This document shows positions 45,490-55,276 of a stretch of 64,000 bases of DNA, piece by piece. The notes beneath the pieces were generated by a model. That model saw only the letters and a program-made list of their open reading frames with translations. It made no database searches and was not told where the DNA came from. Every line of letters starts with the position of its first letter. Positions within the stretch are counted from its first letter, which is position 1. The position numbers and the translations under genes are program-made. Source of the DNA: MED-G78 sp964275345 (lineage in GTDB: Bacteria; Pseudomonadota; Gammaproteobacteria; Magnimaribacterales; D2472); contig CAXYBK010000003.1 in the NCBI GenBank assembly GCA_964275345.1, forward strand, positions 776,976 to 840,975, given 5' to 3'.

Positions 45490-47463
45490 ATGAAAGATTT
45501 AGATTCTCCTAAAAAAGCTTACAATCAAGCCAAAAGTTATATTAATGATAACAATTTATCTGATGCTAGGGCTCAATTATTAGAAATTTTAAAAGTTTAC
45601 CCAAATGAGCTAAATTCTATTTATCTTCTTGTGGATGTCTTAATTAAATTAAATGAACCAACGGAAGCAATTCAATTTATTCACCAAGGCTTAAAAATAA
45701 ATCCAAAAAGCTCAGAATTGTTAGAAAAAGAGATACAAATTCTATTATTTCAAAATAAAAAACATCAGGCATGTGAAAAGTTTAAAGAACTTTTACTCAT
45801 AAGACCTGAAATCGCATTATTACGCCAGCTTACTAATATTCTTGTTGAGCTAGACAAAGAAGAAGAGGCTGATAATGTAATTCAAGACTTTTTAGAAAAA
45901 AATAAAACATATTCAAATTTATATAAGGGTATCCGTCACGCCAAAGCTGGTAGATTAAAGTTAGCAGAAGAAGCTTATAAAACAATACTTAAAGATGAGC
46001 CGGATAATGTTGATGCAATGCGGTTATTAGGAATACTTGCAACAAAGGGTGGTAAGTACAAGATAGCAGAACAAATTCTAGCTAAAGCTATTAAAATCGC
46101 ACCAAGTTACAGTTTATTGTGGAGAAATATATCATTGGTATACAGACTCTCAGGACAACTCGAGAAGGCACAGAAGTCAATGGATAATATCCTTGCCCTA
46201 GACCCCAAAAATGCAAGCGTATGGGCTGACTATGGAACTATTCTGATAATGCTCGCTAAGTACAAAGAAGCTATTGTTGCTTATTCTAGATGCGTATCAT
46301 TAAAACCAGATAGTCCTAGAGCATACCTCAGCTTGGGGCACGCCTACAACACCATAGGCAATAAAGACAAATCCATTGAATCTTATCTTAATTCAATTAA
46401 ATACAATTCTAATTCGGGTGAAGCTTATTGGAGTCTAGCTAATCTAAAAACATATTCATTTTCTCAAGAGCAAATAGATCAAATGGAAAAAACGTTAATA
46501 GGTGATATTGAAGAGATAGAAAAAATTCAATTATTGTTTGCTCTTGGAAAAGCCTATGAGGGCTTAAAAGATTACAAAACCTCTTTTACAAAGTATAAAG
46601 AAGGCAACTGGTTAAAAAGGAAATCTATTAAGTATTCATCACAGGAAAATACTGATGCTATAAATAAAACTATTAATTTCTTTTCCAAAGAAGCTGTAAG
46701 TAAAATAAAAAAATCTAAGTGTCTAAAAAATGATCCTATTTTTATTTTGGGGCTCCCCAGATCTGGTTCAACTTTAATTGATCAGATAGTTTCATCACAT
46801 TCAATGGTTGATGGGACTCAAGAACTTCCTAACATTATGAATCTAAGCAAGGAAATACAGACTTTAGGAAAAAGTAAGGACGCTTATCCAAATTTCTTAA
46901 AAAAATTATCTGAGATACAAATCACGGAGCTAGGGAATAAATATATTGATCAAACTAAATGGGGCAGAGGGGACGCACCACTTTTTATTGATAAGATGCC
47001 AAATAATTTTCTTCATATAGGCCTAATAAAGTCTATTCTGCCTAATGCAAAGATTATAGATACCAGAAGGGGCGCTATGGACACCTCTTTTAGTTGTTTT
47101 AAGCAGTTTTTTGCTAAAGGGCAGCTTTTTACATATGACCTCGAGGATTTGGGATTATTTTATAACGACTATATTAAGCTTATGAATCACTGGCACAGTA
47201 TTTATCCTAACGAAATATATACTATTAAATATTCTAATATGATTACAAATACAGAAGAAGAAATAACAAAACTTCTTGATTACTGTGAACTTCCATTTGA
47301 ATCACAATGTTTAGAATTCTATAAATCTAAAAGGCCTGTGAAGACACCAAGTGCTGAGCAAGTAAGGCAACCTATTTATAAATCTGGATTAGATTATTGG
47401 AAGAATTTTGAAGAAGACCTAATTCCATTAGAAAAACTATTTTCAAGCGCAATAGAAAAATGA
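45490..47463 (+). CDS. TPR-repeat sulfotransferase family protein
   Basis: This 657-residue protein joins a run of tetratricopeptide repeats (about residues 5-340) to a C-terminal sulfotransferase domain. TPR signatures include LGHAYNTIGNKDKSIESYLN and LALDPKNASVWADYGTI. The PAPS 5'-phosphosulfate loop FILGLPRSGSTLIDQ is at about 418-432 and the 3'-phosphate region follows ID..RRGAMDTSFSCF. No signal peptide is present. The combination is common in marine bacteria and resembles tyrosylprotein-type sulfotransferases; the acceptor is unknown. Its stop overlaps the next gene (ATGA). Confidence 0.9.
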   Translation: MKDLDSPKKAYNQAKSYINDNNLSDARAQLLEILKVYPNELNSIYLLVDVLIKLNEPTEAIQFIHQGLKINPKSSELLEKEIQILLFQNKKHQACEKFKELLLIRPEIALLRQLTNILVELDKEEEADNVIQDFLEKNKTYSNLYKGIRHAKAGRLKLAEEAYKTILKDEPDNVDAMRLLGILATKGGKYKIAEQILAKAIKIAPSYSLLWRNISLVYRLSGQLEKAQKSMDNILALDPKNASVWADYGTILIMLAKYKEAIVAYSRCVSLKPDSPRAYLSLGHAYNTIGNKDKSIESYLNSIKYNSNSGEAYWSLANLKTYSFSQEQIDQMEKTLIGDIEEIEKIQLLFALGKAYEGLKDYKTSFTKYKEGNWLKRKSIKYSSQENTDAINKTINFFSKEAVSKIKKSKCLKNDPIFILGLPRSGSTLIDQIVSSHSMVDGTQELPNIMNLSKEIQTLGKSKDAYPNFLKKLSEIQITELGNKYIDQTKWGRGDAPLFIDKMPNNFLHIGLIKSILPNAKIIDTRRGAMDTSFSCFKQFFAKGQLFTYDLEDLGLFYNDYIKLMNHWHSIYPNEIYTIKYSNMITNTEEEITKLLDYCELPFESQCLEFYKSKRPVKTPSAEQVRQPIYKSGLDYWKNFEEDLIPLEKLFSSAIEK

Positions 47464-48131
47464 TTAAAAATAAATACAATTATCCTGACCTAGAGAGAGT
47501 TGATCTTGAGAGAGGTCGACATTATATAGATAGCACAGGCACACCAGTACCAAGCGTTACCACTATACTTTCTGGAACATCGACTAAAGATGGTATTGAG
47601 CAATGGAAAAGAAGAGTGGGTGAAAAAGAAGCTGAAAGGGTTGTTAAAGAAAGTACTGATATTGGCTCTGCTGTTCATGAATCAATTGAAGAATATTTAC
47701 ATGGCAATGAGTGGGACAACTTTTCTGATTCAAGAACAGACCTTATTGCAAAGAGTATTACCAAAAAATTTATTAGTGATGGACTAAAACCAATTGATGA
47801 GGCCTGGGGCCTTGAGGTTGGCTTAATACTTGATGGGTTATATGCAGGAACAGCTGATTGCGTTGGTCTTGTAAAAGGAATACCTTCGATTATTGACTTT
47901 AAAACTGCAAAAAAAATAAAACGTCGTGATTGGATAGAGGATTATTTTCTTCAAGGCTGTGCCTATGCAAATGCACATAATGTAATGTTTGACACTAATA
48001 TTAAGCAGGTTGTTATTTTGATGATTGACAGAGATTTAATTTTTAAAGAATTTACAGTTAAAGGTCATGAATTTGATTTCTTCACTAACAAATGGAAGCA
48101 AAAAATAATTCAATTTAATAGGAATATATAG
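47460..48131 (+). CDS. PD-(D/E)XK exonuclease-like protein (RecB/MGME1-like)
   Basis: This 223-residue protein has the RecB-type nuclease signature. DIGSAVHESIEEYL carries His73 and Glu, GTADCVG holds Asp133, IIDFKT carries Asp146-x-Lys148, and YFLQGCAYA has the Gln-x3-Tyr motif at 165-169. Similar single-domain exonucleases occur in phages and in mitochondrial MGME1. It overlaps the sulfotransferase gene by an ATGA junction and abuts peptidase E, so it is embedded in a cellular operon with no other phage genes nearby. Role (DNA repair, or captured phage gene) is open. Confidence 0.82.
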   Translation: MIKNKYNYPDLERVDLERGRHYIDSTGTPVPSVTTILSGTSTKDGIEQWKRRVGEKEAERVVKESTDIGSAVHESIEEYLHGNEWDNFSDSRTDLIAKSITKKFISDGLKPIDEAWGLEVGLILDGLYAGTADCVGLVKGIPSIIDFKTAKKIKRRDWIEDYFLQGCAYANAHNVMFDTNIKQVVILMIDRDLIFKEFTVKGHEFDFFTNKWKQKIIQFNRNI

Positions 48132-48821
48132 ATGAGACAAATAATAGCAATTGGCGGCGGCGGTTTTGGAAGAAATCCATCAGACAGAAAAATAGAGAAG
48201 TATATTGTTGATCAGCAAAGCAAAGAGAATCCAAATGTATGCTTTATTCCAACTGCAACTGGTGATAACGACGCTTATAAAGTAAATTTTTATGATGTTT
48301 TTACTAAGCTTAACTGCAATCCTACTCATATAGATTTTTTTAAAAGAACAATCAATTTAGAAGAACATATAAAAAAACAAGATATTATTTTTGTTGGTGG
48401 TGGCAATACTAAAAGTATGCTGGCTGTATGGAAGGATTGGGGTTTAGATATTCTGCTTAAGGAAGCTTATCAAAATGGAGTTATTATGTGCGGCGTTAGT
48501 GCCGGTGCTATATGTTGGTTTGAAAAAGGTATTACAGATTCATGGGCGGACGATTTAGCGATCATGGACTGTCTTGGTTTTGTTGAAGGTGTTTGTTGCC
48601 CTCACTATGATGAGGAGCCAGCTAGAAGGCCTTATGTTAAAGCTAAACTAGCTACCAATGTAATAAATGAATGTATAGGTGTTGAGGGCCATGCGGCTCT
48701 ACACGTAATCAATGAAGAATCATACAAGTCTGTAAATTTTGGAACTAATAAGAATTCTTATGTAGTTAGCTATAAAGATGATTTAGTTTTAGAAAGTCCT
48801 TACAAATCTGTAGATATTTAA
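48132..48821 (+). CDS. pepE-like: Peptidase E (S51-family dipeptidase-like)
   Basis: This cytoplasmic serine peptidase family cleaves Asp-X dipeptides. The 229-residue protein shows the nucleophile Ser123 in CGVSAGAICWFE, VGGGNTKSMLAVW upstream of it, and His158 in CCPHYDEE. The N-terminus IAIGGGGFGRNPSDRKIE is typical. It starts immediately after the exonuclease stop and ends just before a bidirectional terminator. Confidence 0.9.
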   Translation: MRQIIAIGGGGFGRNPSDRKIEKYIVDQQSKENPNVCFIPTATGDNDAYKVNFYDVFTKLNCNPTHIDFFKRTINLEEHIKKQDIIFVGGGNTKSMLAVWKDWGLDILLKEAYQNGVIMCGVSAGAICWFEKGITDSWADDLAIMDCLGFVEGVCCPHYDEEPARRPYVKAKLATNVINECIGVEGHAALHVINEESYKSVNFGTNKNSYVVSYKDDLVLESPYKSVDI

Positions 48822-48832
48822 TCTATTTCAGA

Positions 48833-48863
48833 CAAAAAAAAGCCCAGATTAACTGGGCTTTTT
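48833..48863. terminator. Bidirectional intrinsic terminator
   Basis: A stem AGCCCAG / CTGGGCT extended by flanking A and T runs encloses an ATTAA loop. It has an A-tract on the left and a T-tract on the right, so it can terminate both peptidase E (+) and the TonB receptor (-), which converge here. Confidence 0.92.
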
Positions 48864-48881
48864 AAATTTAGATCTATTGAA

Positions 48882-51685
48882 TTAGAAATTCATTCCAAAT
48901 GTTAGACCGTAAGTTCTAGGTTGCGAATAAGTAACCTGAGCCATACCACCTTGAAGTGTACTTGATTGCTCAGCACCTATTTGATGACGCTTATCAGCTG
49001 CATTTTTAATATACGCACCAGCATACCAATCTTCACTTGTTGGTGAATAGATAGCTGTCATATCAAAATACTGTTGCTCAGGAACGCTGAACTTATCATC
49101 GTTAAATACAGATGCAAACCTTTGCCCTTTATGAACATAAGTTAATCTCACATCAGTAGCACCACCATCCATAACAAATCTTTGAGTGAAAGATAAGTTA
49201 TAGTCCAGTTCAGTAGAACCTGGGAATCTATTGCCTTGAAGCTGAACCGGAGTAACAGCTGATAATCCAGGAATAGTTATTAAAGCTCCTTGATAAGAAG
49301 CAATAATACCAGTATCTGTAAGAGCCCAATTAGTTAAACCAGGATTTGGTAAAGCTGCACCAACAGCAGCAGCAGTTGCAGCAGCAGTAGCTGCATCCAT
49401 TCCTGTTGCCTGAAGTAAACCAACTAAACCAGCTGTTCCTGCACCTCTTGCTAAGACTACTGTAGCTTGGTTAGGGTTAAGAGGATCGTCTTGTAAAGCT
49501 TCTCCCATTTCAGAGTTTAATGTTAACCAGTTAAAATCTAATTCAGTATTATCTGAGATAAAGAACTTCATTTGTCCTTCTAGACCAGTATTAACATAGT
49601 CAAAAGTTTTGTTAACAGCTCCTGCGTTGTAAATAAGGCCTATTTGACCATTAGTTACATCCATTTCAAATAAAGTAGCATTCAAAAGCATTCTTCCGTC
49701 CATTAGAATATTTCTAGTTCCAATTTCTAATGATGCAGACTCTTCTTCAGCATAAGGAATTTGAATAGAGAATTCATTAGGTGATGTTCCACCAGCTTTT
49801 AGACCAGTTGTGTAGGAAGCATAAACCATGCTGTTATCGTTTAGATCATGCTGAACAGCTAACTTATAAGTTAAAGCACTGTTCTCAGTTTGTTCTCTTG
49901 ATGTACCAGGATTAGTTCTTGAATAATCAGGACCTGTGTATGCATAACTTGTATTTGAAATATCTGAAAGTGAACTAAAGATAGTACTCTCATATGTATC
50001 ATCGTTATATCTAAGACCAAAAGTAAATTTAGTAGCATCATTCATTTGATAATAATACTCAGCCATAAAAGCAGTAGATTTAGTAATACCATTTTGGTCA
50101 GTAATAAGTCCACCCATTTTATTTGGAAGAGATCTTTCACATAGTCCGCCAAAAGTAGCACAAGTACCTAAAGTATTTTGAACAATTAATCCTAAAGCAG
50201 CTGGCAATCCAATAGTAGGAATTGCAGGAGCTACGGCACCAAAAACACCACCAAATACTGACCAAGCAACAATACCACCAAAGTCATTAAGCGCTCCACC
50301 AAAAAGTGAAGACATATAAGGATGTTGATCAAAGTCTCTTAGCATTTGATAACTAGAAGTTTGAACATGATAATCATTATCAAAATCTGATTGCCACTGA
50401 TAAACACCAGCAGTAAAGTTATGAGGACCATCAAAATCAGAAACTACAGATATTTCAGCCTGTCTAGTCACTTCATCAGCTTGAGAACATTCTGTAGCTT
50501 CAGAACCCATAGTAATAGAAGCAGGGAAACATTCGAACTGAACAGCCCATGGATCTACCGGACCTACAGCAGTCATAGAAACCTTCAGTGGACATAGAGT
50601 GATCGTTATCATCAATATGATCATAGTCTCTTGTTGAGTATGAATATTTTGCTTTAACAGTCATGTTAGTAAGCTCTCTTACATATTCAATTTGAGTATT
50701 TTCAACAACCTGAGTTCTTTTAGGATCCCAGTTTTTACGAACTGTATCAATACTAGCTGGAGCCATTCCAACTGCACTTGCATATGGATCATAGTTAACA
50801 CTAGGAGATAGGAATGTTAATACATCAATTAGACCACCAATTGTTCCAGCAACGTGATAAGGCTCATTTAGATTACCTTTTTCAAAAGGACTACAACCAT
50901 AAAAAGCATCTCTAGCACAATATGTACCAGCAACATTTAATCTATTATCATCTGATGAATATTGCGCTGTATTAAACTCTAATCATACTATCATTAGCAA
51001 GATCAACATCAACTGAAAGACGCACACCATATGCATCTCTGCCATCAATATCATTACCAGTTCCAGTATTTTTAATCCAACCATCTTTTACAAATGAAGA
51101 ATAAGCAAGACGTGTTCTTACGTTATCTCCAAAAGGTAAATTAATTGCAGTACTGATTCTTTCAGAACCATAATTACCTAATTCAAAGTTTGCATAACCA
51201 CCAGCTTCAGCAGTAGGTCTAGCAGTCACTAAATTAATAAGACCACCAACAGCATTTCTTCCAAATAAAGTACCCTGAGGTCCTGCAAGTACTTCTACTT
51301 GTTGTACATCAAGAAAACCAATTTCACCAAATGCACTTCCGTTTATACCATGACCATTTATAGCCATTTGAACAGAAGAGGTAGTTCCAGCTCCGATAGC
51401 TGCACCGGCAACGCCACGAACACCAGCTCCAGACCCAGATCCAATACCGTGGGCATAACTAAAGCCAGGCATATAATCTGATAAATCGGCAAGCTCAGTA
51501 AGCTGAGCATCAGCAAGACCTTCAACATCAAAAGCTTGAACTGATAGAGCAAGATTCTGAATTGATTCTTCTCTTCTTGTAGCAGTTACCACAACTTCTT
51601 CTACTTCTTGAGCAGAAAGGTTAAAAGACCCAAACGCTGTAAAGCTTATTGCAAAGCTTAATAATAGTTTAGACAAAATTTTCAT
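48882..51685 (-). pseudogene. TonB-dependent receptor, two frame breaks
   Basis: This is an outer-membrane TonB-dependent transporter of about 934 residues. A signal peptide (LSKLLLSFAISFTAFGSFNLSA) and TonB box VEEVVVTATRREESIQ begin the protein; the plug has GVRGVAGAAIGAGTTSSVQM and VLAGPQGTLFGRNAVGG. The barrel ends YGLTFGMNF. Frame is lost at 50974-50976 and again at 50579-50581; one base too many at each site explains both. An AGGGGATTACTT ribosome-binding site precedes the start. The barrel contains unusual Ala-rich hydrophobic insertions, listed as a finding. The ligand is unknown. Confidence 0.9.
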
Positions 51686-51830
51686 AAGTAATCCCCTAAA
51701 AATGAAATATTAGTTATATATAATATATGGATATATTACTTATTGCTATTTTTTTGATTTAATTAATTAGTATTAAATAATAGGTAAAAAGCCTATAAAA
51801 ACGTCGTCTATAGATGTATTTAGATTATAT

Positions 51831-51849
51831 AAGTATTAAAAAAATACTT
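51831..51849. repeat. Short AT-only inverted repeat at an amidohydrolase stop
   Basis: AAGTATT-AAAAA-AATACTT forms a 7-base stem whose right arm touches the stop codon of the second amidohydrolase gene. It may act as a weak terminator in the gap 51686-51847. The rest of that gap is AT-rich with no ORF; tandem TATA-like stretches near 51717-51740 may hold the receptor promoter. Confidence 0.35.
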
Positions 51850-53073
51850 AATTTTTGATTAATTTATTAATATATCTATCTTTTAGTCGAGATGACCTAG
51901 TTATTAAGTCCATTTGCTTACCTTCAACAATCACATAAAGAGGCATAGAAGCTGGCTCTAAAGGATCAGATTCCCATATAACAACATCTGCAAAATTTCC
52001 TTTAACAAGCGAGCCTCTGTTCTTAATTCCAAAAACGTCAGCAACAATTTTAGACATGCCACTTATAGCATCTTCATACTTCATTCCATAAGCAACAGCA
52101 TTTCCTGCTCCTTGTCTCATAAGATGATAATTATGTGATCTTGCTGAATCAAACATAATAGTTACACCTGCCTGGTTTAACATCGAAGCAAGTTCTAATG
52201 AGCTTGATAACTCATCAAAAGAATTTGGAATATTATCCATTGGGTTAATAATCACTGGTATACCACTTTGAGCTAATTCATTTAAAACTAATGGAGCATC
52301 TTCTATTCCAGCAAGTATTAAATTTAAATTATATTTATTTTTAATATCTATTAGATGTTTAATATCTGTAGCTCTATTTGTTTCAATGATAAGAGGAAGT
52401 TTCTTATTTGCTATTTTATCCAATGCTTCAATATCCTGAGGATGCAGTTCAAAAAATTCAGCTATAGGAGATTCAAGAACTTTTTCATAGTTTTTATTTC
52501 TAACAAGTTTTCCTAGACTGATAAGATTTTCTAATAGATCCAGATCCTCACTTCTAGAGCCTGATGAAGCTCCCATTTTTCCAAGCATGACCATATCTTT
52601 CATACCCGTAACATCCATCTTTCCGTCTAAAACAAAAAATGAACCCATTCCAGCAAGAGGCATGGAGGTTTGTTGGGGGAGTGTGATTACCGAAGTAAGC
52701 CCATTAGATCTATTCCAAGGAATAAGAGTTGAGTTTGGATTAAATGCTCTAAAAATACTAAAGCCCATATTAAGATAATCGGCTTCATCATCTCTTGTAA
52801 CATCAAGGGAGCCTATTTCAACAATTCCAACAGCTGTCATTGGAGCAATAAACCTGGAGTAATTATTTTACCTTCAGCATCTATAGTAATTGATGCATCA
52901 ATATCTAAATTCCCAATAGAGTTAATGACACCATTTTTAATATAGATATCACCAACAAAAGCTTCAGAACCATCTCCAATGTGTATGGTTCCATTTTTAA
53001 TAAGAGTGTCAGATGCATTAGCATTTATAGATACCACTAATATTAGGCTTAAAAATAATTTAAAATTTTTCAT
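51848..53073 (-). pseudogene. Periplasmic amidohydrolase (imidazolonepropionase-like), one frame break
   Basis: This is a second amidohydrolase-superfamily protein. A signal peptide (FKLFLSLILVVSINANA/S) precedes SDTLIKNGTIHIGDGSE and the composite-domain pattern ITIDAEGKIITPG. The frame then breaks at plus-strand 52850-52852. Adding one T to the TTT run on the coding strand restores ITPGFIAPMTAVGIVEIG. Metal ligands are incomplete compared with the sister protein: the HxH after TPG is replaced by IAPMTAVG, so catalysis may differ. The end has GSLVKGNFADVVIWESDP. It overlaps the upstream amidohydrolase by 4 bases. Confidence 0.83.
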
Positions 53074-54452
53074 TGTGTTCTACTTGAGTTAGGTTTAATA
53101 ATTCCAAGATCAAAATCAGAGACTGGTTTTGAAGATAAGTCATCACGATCAAACATTAAATTTCCATCAATAAAAACTTTTTGAGCAATCGCATAAACAC
53201 TAAAAGGATTTTTATTCCAAATAACTACATCAGCATTTTTACCTTTTACTAATGATCCTGTTGTTTTCTCAATACCAGCTGCTTTAGCAGGATTAGAGGT
53301 TATCCACTTCATTGCTCTGGCTTTTGAAATATTAAATCCAGCTCTATTTCCTGCAGCAAGAGCCTTAGCTGCCTCTTGATTGAGGTGCTGAATTCCAATT
53401 GCATCATCTGAGTGAACAACTGCACAGCCTGTTCCATTTCTAGCCTGATCAATAATAGCTATATTTTCTTGAACCATATCGTATGCTTCATGTTTAAAGC
53501 CCCACCAGTCTGCCCATAGAGCCCCACATATACCATTATCTGCTAGCAAGTCAGCAATTTTATAAGCTTCTACAGCATGATGAAAAGCTGTTATTTTATA
53601 TCCAAATTCTTCAGCAATATCTATCATCATTGCCATTTCTTCAGCTCTATAACAATGATTCTGAACTAAGATTTCACCATTGAGAACCCCAGCCAAAGTA
53701 TCCATTTCTAGATCACGCGTAGGAGGGCTTACTATCTCCTTTGCTTCAGCTGATTTGCTTTCATATGTATTCATATTTTCACGGTACTTAGATGCTTTAA
53801 TCCATGCTTTTCTATATCCAGCGATATTACCCATTCGAGTTGACGGGGCTTGTCTTCTACTTCCGTAGACTCTCTTCGGATTTTCACCACATGCCATTTT
53901 TAATGAATGAGGTGCATCAGGAAATTTCATCCCTTGAATAGTATTACTTTGAACATTTTTAAAAGTAGTGCCTCTTCCCCCAATTAAATTAGCTGAACCA
54001 GGTAAAACATGAAAAGTTGTTACCCCTCCTTGAAGAGCTAAAGAGAACTGAGGATCTTGTGTCCAAACTGAATGTTCCGCCCATACATCAGCAGTTACTG
54101 GGCTGGTAGATTCATTGCCATCAGAGCTTGTTTTTACACCAGGTGCTGAATAGACACCCATGTGAGAATGTAAATCAATGATACCTGGAGTTACCCACAT
54201 TCCTGAAAGATCATACTCAACAGTATTTTCTGTTTTAGATAAAAGGTTGAGACCAATAGCTTCTATTTTTCCATTTACAATAAGAAGGTCATATCCAAAA
54301 AACTCATTTCCCTCTCCATCATAAATATTTGCATTTTTTAACAATGAAGTTGCTGATGGTTCAGCTATATAAGTCGAGTCAAATGGCTCAGCATTTATAC
54401 TTATGCATAGCAGCAGTGCAGGTAGGGTAAAAAGTTTATTTATAATTTTCAT
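53070..54452 (-). CDS. Periplasmic amidohydrolase (prolidase/imidazolonepropionase-like)
   Basis: This 460-residue metal-dependent hydrolase has a signal peptide (LFTLPALLLCISINA/E). The metal-binding HSH at residues 95-97 follows WVTPGIIDL, then TTFHVLPGSANLIGGRG, FHHAVEAYKI and VVHSDDAIG carry further ligands. GSLVKGKNADVVIWNKNPFS closes the composite domain. It is the intact member of a tandem pair; the downstream sister overlaps by 4 bases. Related proteins cleave peptides or cyclic amides, but the substrate here is unknown. Confidence 0.88.
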   Translation of the reverse strand: MKIINKLFTLPALLLCISINAEPFDSTYIAEPSATSLLKNANIYDGEGNEFFGYDLLIVNGKIEAIGLNLLSKTENTVEYDLSGMWVTPGIIDLHSHMGVYSAPGVKTSSDGNESTSPVTADVWAEHSVWTQDPQFSLALQGGVTTFHVLPGSANLIGGRGTTFKNVQSNTIQGMKFPDAPHSLKMACGENPKRVYGSRRQAPSTRMGNIAGYRKAWIKASKYRENMNTYESKSAEAKEIVSPPTRDLEMDTLAGVLNGEILVQNHCYRAEEMAMMIDIAEEFGYKITAFHHAVEAYKIADLLADNGICGALWADWWGFKHEAYDMVQENIAIIDQARNGTGCAVVHSDDAIGIQHLNQEAAKALAAGNRAGFNISKARAMKWITSNPAKAAGIEKTTGSLVKGKNADVVIWNKNPFSVYAIAQKVFIDGNLMFDRDDLSSKPVSDFDLGIIKPNSSRTQ

Positions 54453-54499
54453 AGTAAGAATAAATTAACATATTCAATTCCTATTTTTCAATGAAAATC

Positions 54500-55273
54500 T
54501 TACAGACTTAAGTGGTGACCACCATCAAGAATCAAAAGCTGACCCGTTGCATTCTTATTAAGAGATATAAAAGCTAGGATAGACTCAGCAATAGTTTCTG
54601 GAGTTGCTACAGATTTTAGTGGCACACTTGATTCAAGATTTGTTTTAGCAGTGTTAAACAAGTCTTCACCAAGAGCAACTTTTAGCCACTCGCCATCAAT
54701 AAAGCCAGGACAGATAGCATTAACTCTAATAGGTCCTAAATTTCTTGCCATAGAAATAGTCATTGTATTTAATGCGCCTTTTGATGCTGCATATGCAATA
54801 GAGCTTCCTATCCCTTTAATACCAGCTATAGAAGATACATTTGTAATACTAGGATTATCACTTTTCATTAAAAATTCTTTTGAAGCCTTAATCATTTGGA
54901 ATGGCCCTATTAAATTTACCCCATAGACCTTTTGGAAATCTTCAGCATCAAGAAGGTCAAGATTTGAATGATCCCATGCAAATTTAGTTGTCCCTGCGTT
55001 ATTAATTAAGGCATCGATTCGACCCCATTTTTTAACAGTTTGATCAATTGTATTTTTACAATCAGTATCATCAGAAACATCAGCTTGAATTGCTAAAGCT
55101 TCAACATCATATGCTTCACATGATTTTGCAACTTCCTTAGCTTCCTTGATCGTACTTGAGCAAGTAATAGTGACATTCCAACCCTTAGAGGCAAGCAATA
55201 ATGCTGTTGCAGCTCCAACTCCACGCGAGGCGCCAGTAATTATGGCAACAGGTTTTTTTGCAGAATTTTGCAT
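54500..55273 (-). CDS. Short-chain dehydrogenase/reductase
   Basis: This 257-residue SDR has the cofactor motif TGASRGVG at residues 13-20, NNAGTTK near 91, a Ser in SSIAGIKG and YAASK at 161-165. The end ATGQLLILDGGHHL is typical of FabG-like SDRs. It sits between the serine hydrolase and the amidohydrolases on the same strand. The substrate is not visible. It is 4 bases from the end of the upstream gene. Confidence 0.87.
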   Translation of the reverse strand: MQNSAKKPVAIITGASRGVGAATALLLASKGWNVTITCSSTIKEAKEVAKSCEAYDVEALAIQADVSDDTDCKNTIDQTVKKWGRIDALINNAGTTKFAWDHSNLDLLDAEDFQKVYGVNLIGPFQMIKASKEFLMKSDNPSITNVSSIAGIKGIGSSIAYAASKGALNTMTISMARNLGPIRVNAICPGFIDGEWLKVALGEDLFNTAKTNLESSVPLKSVATPETIAESILAFISLNKNATGQLLILDGGHHLSL

Positions 55274-55276
55274 TTT

